Positions 23,672 to 31,236 of a stretch of 32,833 nucleotides of DNA are shown here, one piece after another. The DNA comes from RGIG5612 sp963591145. GTDB taxonomy: Bacteria; Bacillota; Clostridia; Lachnospirales; Lachnospiraceae. Below the pieces are notes generated by a model that was not told where the DNA came from, ran no database searches, and was given only the letters and a program-made list of their open reading frames with translations. The stretch covers positions 1-32,833 of the forward strand of contig CAVARE010000073.1 in assembly GCA_963591145.1 (NCBI GenBank), read 5' to 3'. Made by a program: the position numbers and the translations under genes. Every line of letters begins with the position of its first letter. Within the stretch, counting starts at the first letter, position 1.

Positions 23672-25483
23672 CTATTGCATTGCTGCCATTTGCTTCTTTA
23701 ATTCGATCATTTCCATAGCCAACGGATTATCTGGCGTATAAAACTCTTCATGATGTCCTTCCGGTATGGTGTAGCCCTCGGGCCTTATACCATATCTCCA
23801 CATAGGGATATCCTCTGTGAATAATTCCATTTGACCGTCTTTGCCCATTTTTAAATTTATCCATTTAAGCCAATTCTTATCATCGTGTTCAGGATAATCT
23901 ACTCTAAAATGCGGATACATCTGTCCACGTGATTCACGACGCTCCAGTGCTGCTCTGCATACCATTTCAAGACAAAGCACAGTGTCTGCTGCCTCCAGGC
24001 ATTTTGCCAGTGTATGCGGATCATCTGCAGTAAGCTCAGGAATAATTTTCTTCATATCTTTCACATCCTGAAGCATTGATTTAATGCTTTCCTCAGATTT
24101 TGCAAGAAGTTTATCTACCTGGAATATATATCGTTCAATCTTATCAAATATTTCCTTAGGTTTATGATTCGAGTTTCTGTTAAGAGGAGCATATATTTTT
24201 TCTTTGTATTCTTTAACCTGTTCGATTCTTATGTCATCGAATGATGCCTCTGCAGCATATTTAGCAATGCTTGGGCCAGCCATCATTCCGGTGGTAACTG
24301 CATTTCCTACTCCGTCACCTCGTGTCCAGCCAAAATATGCGCAGCCTTGTGTACTTACCTTGCCTGGTGCCCATAAGCCTTCAACATCTGTTTTATATTC
24401 TGCGTCAACCTTGACAGGTTCTACCTGAAGAACCATTTTTATCGTTGTTTCCGGCTGTAATCCTACATCACCGCAGGCTCTTGAGGTTGTCTCGAACACA
24501 TGCTTCTCCCATGCGATTTTGTCTTTAAGCATGCGCATCTCACTGGAATGATCCTGACCACCTATGATTTTTCTTACTTCATCCGGATGCTCCAAATCGC
24601 ACCAAATAGGAGTATTTCCCAGTTTAACTTCTTCAAGCATACCCAGCACGAGCCTTGTGTCTACCTCCATTAAAGGCGCTTTTCCACAATATTTGTCTTT
24701 GAGATTTTCACCCTTGCCATTATAGATAATATTGAATCCGCCATAGATCGGAGTGTTAGTCTTTTTGAATACAATGTCTGTCTGGGTTGAAAATTCCACA
24801 TTTCTCATTACAGCGCCAGCACGGTAGGCTGCGCCTACGCCTGTTCCATATCCCATAAATTCAAGACCGATTTTCTTGAAATGACAGCCCTGTGTTACCA
24901 TTGCAGTTGCCTTCGAATGGAATATATGACATATACCCTTTTCCATATCAAAACCTATTGCTCCGATAACCTTGCCGCTGTCGCTTGTAAGAAATTCAAA
25001 AATATTAACATGATTAAGCAATCTGATTCCAAGCTCTAAGGCCTTATTTCTCAGTGATACACAGGCATTTATCTCTATGCCGGCTGCCGAGAAAATTCCC
25101 GGAAGCATGTCAAACGGCTCCACATCACCCTTCTCATTTACGGATACTTTTATTCCGCAATGGTGTGCATATTCTATGCATTCCTTGTGTGCTTCAAGAT
25201 ATTTAAGGAGAAATTCCTGATCATTTAAAAATTCTGTATGTGAATTAACCAGATATCCCAGAGCCTTAGGAATTGCTCCTGGTGCCTTGGAGGTAGCCCT
25301 TATACCATTTCCTGCCTTCGTAGACTGTCCTGCCCAGCCGATTATTGTTCTGTCAACAACAAGAATATCTAAGTCCGGATTGGTTTCCTTTGTCTTAATT
25401 GCTGTAACTAGTCCGCCCATACCTCCGCCGACTATCAAAACGTCTGAAGTATAGAGTTTGCCATATTCATTAATATTGTTCAT
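23672..25483 (-). CDS. FAD-binding fumarate reductase / AprA-like flavoprotein subunit
   Basis: A 603-residue member of the succinate dehydrogenase/fumarate reductase flavoprotein superfamily, closest in style to AprA-like subunits. The FAD-binding P-loop is DVLIVGGGMGGLVTAI (14-29), followed by VVDR and WAGQSTKAGNGI (50-61). A capping domain follows, and the FAD site is closed by GLWAPGKVSTQGCAYFGWTRGDGVGNAVTTG. The C-terminal helical domain ends in AALERRESRGQMYPHFRVDYPE, a typical FRD/SDH/AprA closing segment. There is no signal peptide, so it is cytoplasmic. A two-cluster ferredoxin gene lies one base upstream and would be its electron-transfer subunit. The start is the ATG at 25481-25483 with AAAGGAG nine bases before it. 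A Met eight codons upstream overlaps the ferredoxin gene and has no site. The substrate (an enoate, a sulfur compound or other) is unknown. Confidence 0.85.
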   Translation of the reverse strand: MNNINEYGKLYTSDVLIVGGGMGGLVTAIKTKETNPDLDILVVDRTIIGWAGQSTKAGNGIRATSKAPGAIPKALGYLVNSHTEFLNDQEFLLKYLEAHKECIEYAHHCGIKVSVNEKGDVEPFDMLPGIFSAAGIEINACVSLRNKALELGIRLLNHVNIFEFLTSDSGKVIGAIGFDMEKGICHIFHSKATAMVTQGCHFKKIGLEFMGYGTGVGAAYRAGAVMRNVEFSTQTDIVFKKTNTPIYGGFNIIYNGKGENLKDKYCGKAPLMEVDTRLVLGMLEEVKLGNTPIWCDLEHPDEVRKIIGGQDHSSEMRMLKDKIAWEKHVFETTSRACGDVGLQPETTIKMVLQVEPVKVDAEYKTDVEGLWAPGKVSTQGCAYFGWTRGDGVGNAVTTGMMAGPSIAKYAAEASFDDIRIEQVKEYKEKIYAPLNRNSNHKPKEIFDKIERYIFQVDKLLAKSEESIKSMLQDVKDMKKIIPELTADDPHTLAKCLEAADTVLCLEMVCRAALERRESRGQMYPHFRVDYPEHDDKNWLKWINLKMGKDGQMELFTEDIPMWRYGIRPEGYTIPEGHHEEFYTPDNPLAMEMIELKKQMAAMQ

Positions 25484-25484
25484 A

Positions 25485-25778
25485 TCATAGTGCTCCTTTC
25501 GCTTCATTGTCTTTTATAAGTCCGGCGCTGTAATACAATGGATCAACCTGCAATGTGGATATTGGGTAAATATCAATAACATTGTTCAGACAATCCATTT
25601 CACACTGAAGGCAGATTACACACTCATCCGGGTATTTTGGATAAGCATATCTGTTTTTCTCATCCCACTGCCATACATTTTCAATACACCTGCGAATACA
25701 TCTCTTGCATCCACAGCATCTGTCCGTATCCACAACGAACTTAACACTCTGTTGTTGTCCCCTGTTGGTAACAATCAT
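25485..25778 (-). CDS. Ferredoxin-like 2x[4Fe-4S] electron-transfer subunit
   Basis: A 97-residue iron-sulfur protein with two CxxCxxCxxxC motifs: Cys21, 24, 27, 31 and Cys53, 56, 59, 63. The second motif lacks the usual trailing Pro. The Trp-rich VWQWDEKNRYAYPKYPDEC between the motifs and the short C-terminal tail recall AprB-like subunits more than free bacterial ferredoxins. The flavoprotein gene follows after one base (TGA T ATG), which supports a two-subunit enzyme. The start is ATG 25776-25778, with GGAGGAG seven bases before it. A longer frame beginning eleven codons upstream would run through that ribosome binding site and is rejected. It is the first gene of the operon, opposite the PucR-type regulator. 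Confidence 0.9.
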   Translation of the reverse strand: MIVTNRGQQQSVKFVVDTDRCCGCKRCIRRCIENVWQWDEKNRYAYPKYPDECVICLQCEMDCLNNVIDIYPISTLQVDPLYYSAGLIKDNEAKGAL

Positions 25779-25890
25779 TTTCAATCTCCTCCTTACTTTG
25801 TTCATTGCCAACTGCTTTTTCCCTTGGCTTTATTTTATCAGAGCAGCTATTTTATTCTTTGGTATCAAACGGCATAAATGATTTAATGAT

Positions 25891-25908
25891 TTGTGCACTG
25901 GCGCACAA
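25891..25908. promoter_or_regulatory. 18-bp inverted repeat, candidate operator of the divergent regulator
   Basis: TTGTGC-ACTGGC-GCACAA is a perfect 6-bp inverted repeat with a 6-bp spacer. It lies in the 179-bp divergent control region, 49 bases before the PucR-type gene and 112 bases before the ferredoxin gene. Position and dyad symmetry suit binding by a dimeric HTH regulator controlling both directions. No convincing sigma-A -35/-10 pair was found for either gene here, which would fit activator-dependent promoters. Confidence 0.5.
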
Positions 25909-25957
25909 CAACTATCCGTGTTAATATTCATAAAACAGCAATTAAGGAATCACAAAT

Positions 25958-27502
25958 ATGTTTATAGAATTATCAAATATTCAGGAACTTTTTGCAGATT
26001 GCAGAACTTTTCTACACGACAGTGAGCCTTCTCATTGTCTTATCGGTTATCAGTTTCTGCACAATGACTATGCATTATACAACCCGCATATTCTGTATAT
26101 TGCACATGATATTTCGGAAATTTCAAAAATCACTGCACCTTGTACCATGCATATTCTTGCAATCAGCCAAAATATTGACGAAGTAAAGTCCATATGTACT
26201 TCTTTAAATGAAAAAATCCATTTATTAGCAGTGGAAACTAAAGATGTTACATTTGCAATTTACAAGATTCAAAACTTCTTTGACCGCAGATGCGGACTGG
26301 GACTTTTTGCCGAAAGCATACTTGAAATCCTATTTTATGAAGGCGGTATACAGGCAATGGTAGATAAGGCTATTTCTGTATTTCAAAACCCAATCTGTGT
26401 ATTTGATGCTGGGTTCCATTTAATTGCTGCGAACTGGGAGGAGGCATCAAAAACTGAACATGGCCGCAGAATGATAGAAAATGGCGGTTTTACAGAGGAA
26501 GAATTTGAAATTATAAACCATGAACATATACATGCACGAATAAAGAAAAGTGAAACTCCTATCCGTACTTCCCATGCAGGACTAGGATACGAGCAAATGA
26601 TTTGCATAATAAATACAAAAAAAGATATGGGTCATATTGTAATAAATGCCATCAACAGACCATTTACCAGTGAAGATGAAAAATATCTTATATTGCTGAA
26701 GCGGGCGATTGACCAGCAGCTGAAAAAAGATGAATTCATCAGAAATAATAATGGACTGCACTACGAATATTTCATGAAAGATCTGCTGGACGGCAAAATT
26801 GCTACAGGCAGAAATAAACTGGAACGAATGAATTATACTGACCTGAAGTTCTCAGGCAATTTATATTGTCTGGTCATTGAAACTGCGCGAAGTTCCAATA
26901 CTCTTAATACCATACAGATAAGAAGTATTTTTGAACAGGAATTTTCAGGCACAAAAACATTATTGTACAACGGAGAGATCGTTATACTCCTCAGTTTTAA
27001 TAATAATCATGCGAATAATGCCGATTACAAAGCAATAGATGATATATGTCAGCGATTTGGACTTTATACCGGAATGAGCAATGAATTTAGCAGTATTACG
27101 AAATTAGCTGATTACTATAAGCAGGCTCTTCGTGCCATTGAGCTGGGAGTATGCAATAAAAATGAACCCGGATTATTTATCTATCAGAATTTCTATATGC
27201 AGCATATTGCCAATATATTTACTCAGAAGGAATCCGAAAAAACCTTTTGTCATCCAAAGCTTCAGCTCTTGTTGGATTATGATAAAGCCCATGATTCCGA
27301 ACTGGCATATACACTGTATATGTTTCTTATATCCGAGAGAAATGTTTCAGCGGCGGCCGATGCTATGTATATGCATAGAAATACAATTATATATCGACTG
27401 AAAAAAATAGACTCGCTGGTTCAAATAGATTACAGTAGTTTTCATGAACGTCAGTATCTAATCTTATCCTATGAACTAAATAAGGGTATAACAAAAAACT
27501 AA
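25958..27502 (+). CDS. PucR/CdaR-family transcriptional regulator
   Basis: A 514-residue cytoplasmic regulator. The C-terminal PucR helix-turn-helix (HTH_30) covers about 445-495, with the signature NVSAAADAMYMHRNTIIYRLKKID starting at residue 462. The middle region (about 270-430) resembles the GGDEF-like domain common before the HTH in CdaR/PucR proteins (YYKQALRAIELG). The N-terminal 260 residues probably hold sensory domains, one possibly GAF-like (VDKAISVFQNPICVFDAGFHLIAAN), and the ligand cannot be predicted. AAGGAA lies eight bases before the ATG. It is divergent from the ferredoxin-flavoprotein-hydrogenase-hydrolase operon and is the likely local regulator, usually an activator in this family. 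Its stop codon lies inside the stem of a bidirectional terminator. Confidence 0.88.
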   Translation: MFIELSNIQELFADCRTFLHDSEPSHCLIGYQFLHNDYALYNPHILYIAHDISEISKITAPCTMHILAISQNIDEVKSICTSLNEKIHLLAVETKDVTFAIYKIQNFFDRRCGLGLFAESILEILFYEGGIQAMVDKAISVFQNPICVFDAGFHLIAANWEEASKTEHGRRMIENGGFTEEEFEIINHEHIHARIKKSETPIRTSHAGLGYEQMICIINTKKDMGHIVINAINRPFTSEDEKYLILLKRAIDQQLKKDEFIRNNNGLHYEYFMKDLLDGKIATGRNKLERMNYTDLKFSGNLYCLVIETARSSNTLNTIQIRSIFEQEFSGTKTLLYNGEIVILLSFNNNHANNADYKAIDDICQRFGLYTGMSNEFSSITKLADYYKQALRAIELGVCNKNEPGLFIYQNFYMQHIANIFTQKESEKTFCHPKLQLLLDYDKAHDSELAYTLYMFLISERNVSAAADAMYMHRNTIIYRLKKIDSLVQIDYSSFHERQYLILSYELNKGITKN

Positions 27503-27550
27503 TCCAATTTGTAAGCTGAATATACAAATCGGATTAGTAGATGCTTTTTT
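27493..27550. terminator. Bidirectional intrinsic terminator between the regulator gene and pgsA
   Basis: CTAATCCAATTTGTA (27499-27513) pairs with TACAAATCGGATTAG (27523-27537), 15 bp with one mismatch around a nine-base loop. Read on the minus strand the stem is followed at once by TTTTTT (27493-27498), a strong terminator for the pgsA operon. Read on the plus strand the T-run (27545-27550) comes seven bases after the stem, a weaker terminator for the regulator. The stem includes the regulator stop codon. Confidence 0.85.
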
Positions 27551-27571
27551 ACATATAAAGCTACGGCCGGT

Positions 27572-28138
27572 TCATTTCACGTTAAATGCATTTCTGTTTT
27601 TATAAAGATAATCAGCAAGTGAAAGCACGGTCATAACCAGCGCCAGATACATTAGTATAATTCTTATTACTTCAACAGCTGAACAAAGGCCTGGTGCTAC
27701 ATCGCCGAAATAATAAGGAACGTTGATTGTTGTAAGAATAATAAATGCCATCTGTGTCACTGTCTTAAACTTGCCCAGCTTAGACGCTGCAATCACGACA
27801 CCATTGCCGGCACAGACCAGACGAAATCCGCTTATGGCGATCTCCCTGGCCATGATGATTATGCATATCCATGCGGGCATCAGATTCAGTTCTACAAAGC
27901 ATATCATTGCAGAAAGCACTAATAATTTATCTGCCAATGGGTCTGCAAATTTACCAAAATCAGATACTAAATTATATTTTCTGGCAAGCTTCCCGTCTAA
28001 ATAATCCGTTATGGAAGCAATAATAAACAAAACTGCAGCAATAATAAAATGATATTTGCTGATTTCTACAAGTAAGAACAATACAAATATAGGTATGATC
28101 ACTATTCTTGAAATTGTCAGTTTATTAGCAATATTCAT
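27572..28138 (-). CDS. pgsA: CDP-diacylglycerol-glycerol-3-phosphate 3-phosphatidyltransferase
   Basis: PgsA makes phosphatidylglycerophosphate from CDP-diacylglycerol and glycerol-3-phosphate, the committed step to phosphatidylglycerol and cardiolipin, in the cytoplasmic membrane. The 188-residue multi-pass protein has the full CDP-alcohol phosphatidyltransferase motif D-x2-DG-x2-AR-x8-G-x3-D-x3-D at residues 45-70 (Asp45, Asp48, Asp66, Asp70). The N-terminus NIANKLTISRIVIIPIF is typical. AAGGA lies upstream of the ATG. It is the last gene of the yicC-gmk-rpoZ-rimO run, 54 bases after rimO, and ends just before the bidirectional terminator. Confidence 0.95.
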   Translation of the reverse strand: MNIANKLTISRIVIIPIFVLFLLVEISKYHFIIAAVLFIIASITDYLDGKLARKYNLVSDFGKFADPLADKLLVLSAMICFVELNLMPAWICIIIMAREIAISGFRLVCAGNGVVIAASKLGKFKTVTQMAFIILTTINVPYYFGDVAPGLCSAVEVIRIILMYLALVMTVLSLADYLYKNRNAFNVK

Positions 28139-28192
28139 TATGTTATTTCCTTACAAAAACTCACAAGCATTCAGCCTATGGCAGAATGCCTG

Positions 28193-29527
28193 CTATATCT
28201 TTTCTATAAATTCACCATAGAGGTCATAATCACTGACATTTGTAACCTCGCATCTGACATGATCACCGGTCATTAGCTGGTTATCACATTTGAAGAAAAA
28301 TGCTCCATCAACATCAGGTGCATCCATGTAGGTTCTGCCGACATAAACGTCTTCATCAGGAAGATAGCCATCGATTATTACATCAAAGGTCTCACCAATA
28401 TGTCCTGCCAGGTTCTCATATGAAATAAGCTCCTGCATGGACATGATCTCATCTCTTCTGGCAGTTTTAACATCTTCATCAATCTGATCTTCAAAGGAAT
28501 ATGCAGGTGTGCCCTCTTCTCTTGAATATGTGAAAACCCCCAGCCTGTCAAATCGCATTTCTTTTACAAAATTCTTCAGGATCTCATGATCTTCATCAGT
28601 TTCACCTGGAAAACCTGATATAAGTGTTGTTCTAAGAGTAATGCCGGGAACCATCTTTCGTGCCATATTAATAATACGTACCAGATCATCGTGATTAGTT
28701 CTTCGGCCCATTCTCCTGAGAATCTTATCTGAGGCATGCTGTATAGGCATGTCAATATATTTGCAGATCTTAGGCTCTGAAGCCATAACCTCAAGAAATT
28801 CCTCGGTAATATCCTCAGGATAGCAGTAAAGAACCCGAATCCATTTGATACCTTCTATCTGTGCGAGCCTCTTAAGGAGTTCCGGAAGTTTGTCTTCATG
28901 ATATAAGTCCCTTCCGTAGATGCTTGTTTCCTGTGCGCATAAAATAAGCTCTGATACGCCCTGTTCTGACAGATATTCTGCCTGAGAAATTAATGATTCC
29001 ATCGGATAGCTGCGGTAATGTCCTCTGATATAAGGGATAATGCAATATGTGCATCTCTTATTGCAGCCTTCCGCAATCTTTAAGAATTCATAATGTCCCG
29101 GTGTTGTGATGATTCTTTTTAACGGCTTCAATGAATTCTTATTATCGAAATCCTCCGCAGAGATTAATTCATCTTCAGCTAATTTCTCCTTAACAAGATC
29201 CACAATCTTGGTTAAATCTGATGTGCCGATAAAGCCATCTACCTCTGGCAGCTGAACTAGAATCTCTTCTTTATAGCGTTCTGCCATGCAGCCGGAAATA
29301 AACAGATATTTGCAATTTCCGATTTCTTTATATTCTGACATCTCAAGAATAGTGTCGATTGATTCCATCTTAGCGTCATCAATAAAACAGCAGGTATTAA
29401 CAATTATAATATCTGCCTCATATTCGTCGTCAGTGAAAGAAAAACCGGCAGCACTTAAGTACCCCAGCATTTCCTCTGAATCTACTCTATTCTTATCGCA
29501 GCCAAGTGATACTAAAAATATTTTCAT
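28193..29527 (-). CDS. rimO: Ribosomal protein uS12 methylthiotransferase RimO
   Basis: RimO is a radical-SAM methylthiotransferase that adds a methylthio group to the conserved Asp of ribosomal protein uS12. The 444-residue protein has the N-terminal MTTase cluster ligands Cys10 (SLGCDKNRVDSE), Cys46 (NTCCFIDDA) and Cys80 (GCMAERY). The radical-SAM motif CNKRCTYC (Cys155, 159, 162) is followed by YIRGHYRS, and a C-terminal TRAM domain spans about 375-440. The SLGCDKNRVDSE opening separates RimO from MiaB. The start overlaps the rpoZ stop (ATGA) and no Shine-Dalgarno is visible, so it is translationally coupled. rimO next to pgsA is a common Firmicute order. Confidence 0.96.
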   Translation of the reverse strand: MKIFLVSLGCDKNRVDSEEMLGYLSAAGFSFTDDEYEADIIIVNTCCFIDDAKMESIDTILEMSEYKEIGNCKYLFISGCMAERYKEEILVQLPEVDGFIGTSDLTKIVDLVKEKLAEDELISAEDFDNKNSLKPLKRIITTPGHYEFLKIAEGCNKRCTYCIIPYIRGHYRSYPMESLISQAEYLSEQGVSELILCAQETSIYGRDLYHEDKLPELLKRLAQIEGIKWIRVLYCYPEDITEEFLEVMASEPKICKYIDMPIQHASDKILRRMGRRTNHDDLVRIINMARKMVPGITLRTTLISGFPGETDEDHEILKNFVKEMRFDRLGVFTYSREEGTPAYSFEDQIDEDVKTARRDEIMSMQELISYENLAGHIGETFDVIIDGYLPDEDVYVGRTYMDAPDVDGAFFFKCDNQLMTGDHVRCEVTNVSDYDLYGEFIEKI

Positions 29528-29763
29528 TTATTTTCGTCGTTATTGATAATTGTAACCTTCTGGGAATAGATTTCGTCTACTGCTGTAGATAATGGCTTAG
29601 AGCCCTTAGAAGGAACTAATGGTTCTGCTCCGTCAACTAACTGACGAGCTCTCTTAGATGCAGCCATAACAATAGAATATCTGCTCTGAACTACTGGCTG
29701 TTCACCTTCTTCAACTTCACTGTTAATTGCGTCCATTAAATCTGTATATGATGGATGTAACAT
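29524..29763 (-). CDS. rpoZ: RNA polymerase omega subunit
   Basis: Omega is a small accessory subunit that helps fold and assemble the beta-prime subunit. The 79-residue protein has the family core MLHPSYTDLM and SRYSIVMAASKRARQLVDG, with PLSTAVDEI near the end. AAGGAGG lies six bases before the ATG. The gene starts one base after the gmk stop and overlaps rimO by four bases. Its place after gmk is the standard order in Firmicutes. Confidence 0.94.
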   Translation of the reverse strand: MLHPSYTDLMDAINSEVEEGEQPVVQSRYSIVMAASKRARQLVDGAEPLVPSKGSKPLSTAVDEIYSQKVTIINNDENK

Positions 29764-29764
29764 T

Positions 29765-30349
29765 TTATGCCTCCTTAGATAATTTTTCTTTTATAGACAG
29801 AGTTATATTATGCAATAAATCAACGGAATTTTCAACGATTTCATTGATTATAACATAGTCATAGCTTTCGGCGAATTTCATTTCCTCGCTGGCTCTTTTT
29901 ATACGATTTTCAATCTGTTTTGAATTCTCTGTACCTCGTCCGCCGAGTCTCTTGATCAGTTCTTCCTTATCAGGCGGCACAACAAAAATCGTAACTGCAT
30001 CAGGATATTTTTTCTTAACCTGCAGGCCTCCCTGCACATCGATTTCGAGAATTACATTGATGTCCTTATCTAACTTGTCTTTGACCCATGCAAGAGGTGT
30101 TCCGTAATAATTACCTACGTATTGTGCATATTCCAGGAACATCCCGTCAGAGATCATCTGCTCGAATTCTTCCTTTGTCTTAAAAAAATATTCTCTCCCG
30201 TCAACTTCCATGCCCCGGGGTTTTCTGGATGTGGCCGAAATGGACAGCACATATTCATCCGGATACTTATCGACAAGTCTGGAGCAAATCGTTCCTTTGC
30301 CAACTCCTGAAGGACCGCTGACAATTAAAATTAGTCCGCTATTATTCAA
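29765..30349 (-). CDS. gmk: Guanylate kinase
   Basis: Gmk phosphorylates GMP to GDP with ATP. The 194-residue protein has the P-loop GPSGVGKGT (12-20), the GMP-binding stretch SATSRKPRGMEVDGREYFF, FLEYAQYVGNYYGTP, and the lid with KRLGGRGTE. It is full length. The start is a TTG at 30347-30349 with AGGTG seven bases upstream. It overlaps the end of yicC by eight bases, and no ATG lies near the correct N-terminus. The frequent Firmicute remA gene between yicC and gmk is absent. Confidence 0.96.
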   Translation of the reverse strand: MNNSGLILIVSGPSGVGKGTICSRLVDKYPDEYVLSISATSRKPRGMEVDGREYFFKTKEEFEQMISDGMFLEYAQYVGNYYGTPLAWVKDKLDKDINVILEIDVQGGLQVKKKYPDAVTIFVVPPDKEELIKRLGGRGTENSKQIENRIKRASEEMKFAESYDYVIINEIVENSVDLLHNITLSIKEKLSKEA

Positions 30350-31220
30350 TGTTCTGCACCTGCTCTCTTATTTTTTCAATGCAAGTCTTAAGTTCAATGC
30401 CGCTATTTGTAATATTTATATTATTTGATTTTGATAAGATCGTATTAGATTCTCTGTTCATTTCCTGCGCGAGGAAATCAAGATTTCTTCCTACTTCGCC
30501 GCCTGCATTGAGAATATCACGCATATGTTTGATATGTGTCTTTAATCTTACCAGTTCTTCATCAATTGCTACCTTATCAGCATAGATTGTAACCTCGGCA
30601 GCGATTCTCGCTTCATCTATCAGACTGTTTTCAAGGAATTCCTTAACCTTATCTTCAAGCTTGGCACGATATTCAGCGATTATCTGCGGCAAATATCCTT
30701 CTATATAGTCAGTGATCTTATCCATGTCATCAAGCTTTTCAAGAATATTATTCTTAAGCGCCTCGCCTTCTTTTGTCCTTGAATCCTTAAATGATGAAAA
30801 GGCTTTTTCTAAAACCTCAGATAAAACTGCCCACAATTCTTCTTCATCTGATTCCTGTTCCTCTAAAACAAGGACATCCATACATCTTGCAATAACAGAA
30901 GGCTTAATTTCCTCTGCTATTCCAATATCCTGCTGAATCTGCAGGTAATATTTATAATATTCCTGAGCCAGGGATGAATTATAACGAAGGGATTTTTGTT
31001 CATCACACAGATCCTCATATGTGATGAAAAGATCTATCTTGCCTCTGACCGCGTATTTTTTAAGAAGATTGCGAATGCTATTCTCGAATAGATTGAATTT
31101 GCGCGGCATCTTAATACTTAAATCTAAATATTTATGATTGACTGATTTTAGTTCAACTGTCAGTTTAAGTTTTTCATTAATTAATTCATAGCGGCCGAAG
31201 CCTGTCATACTGCTGATCAT
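30342..31220 (-). CDS. YicC/YloC-family endoribonuclease
   Basis: A 292-residue protein of the YicC/YloC family, members of which are reported endoribonucleases linked to stress and small-RNA turnover. The N-terminus MISSMTGFGR and the C-terminal block GRNLDFLAQEMNRESNTILSKS followed by LKTCIEKIREQVQNIE are family signatures. Only a weak GAAGGG lies upstream of the ATG. It is 16 bases after the penicillin-binding protein gene and overlaps gmk by eight bases. In B. subtilis the homologue yloC also precedes gmk. Confidence 0.95.
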   Translation of the reverse strand: MISSMTGFGRYELINEKLKLTVELKSVNHKYLDLSIKMPRKFNLFENSIRNLLKKYAVRGKIDLFITYEDLCDEQKSLRYNSSLAQEYYKYYLQIQQDIGIAEEIKPSVIARCMDVLVLEEQESDEEELWAVLSEVLEKAFSSFKDSRTKEGEALKNNILEKLDDMDKITDYIEGYLPQIIAEYRAKLEDKVKEFLENSLIDEARIAAEVTIYADKVAIDEELVRLKTHIKHMRDILNAGGEVGRNLDFLAQEMNRESNTILSKSNNINITNSGIELKTCIEKIREQVQNIE

Positions 31221-31236
31221 AAATTACCCTTCCGTT

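Noticed and set aside
25484..25507. Upstream ATG start for the flavoprotein gene
   Set aside because: It would overlap the ferredoxin gene and has no ribosome binding site, while AAAGGAG sits nine bases before the ATG at 25483.
23672..25778. True dissimilatory adenylylsulfate reductase AprAB
   Set aside because: No sat, dsrAB or qmo genes are near, and the family-level similarity covers many FAD/iron-sulfur reductases. The AprA-like label is kept only as a style description.
25779..25811. Upstream ATG start for the ferredoxin gene
   Set aside because: The extra eleven codons run through the GGAGGAG ribosome binding site of the ATG at 25778.
25779..25957. Sigma-A promoters for the redox operon and the PucR-type gene
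   Set aside because: Candidates such as TTGATA with TAAAAT have the wrong spacing, and others match only three of six bases in each element. I could not support a call.
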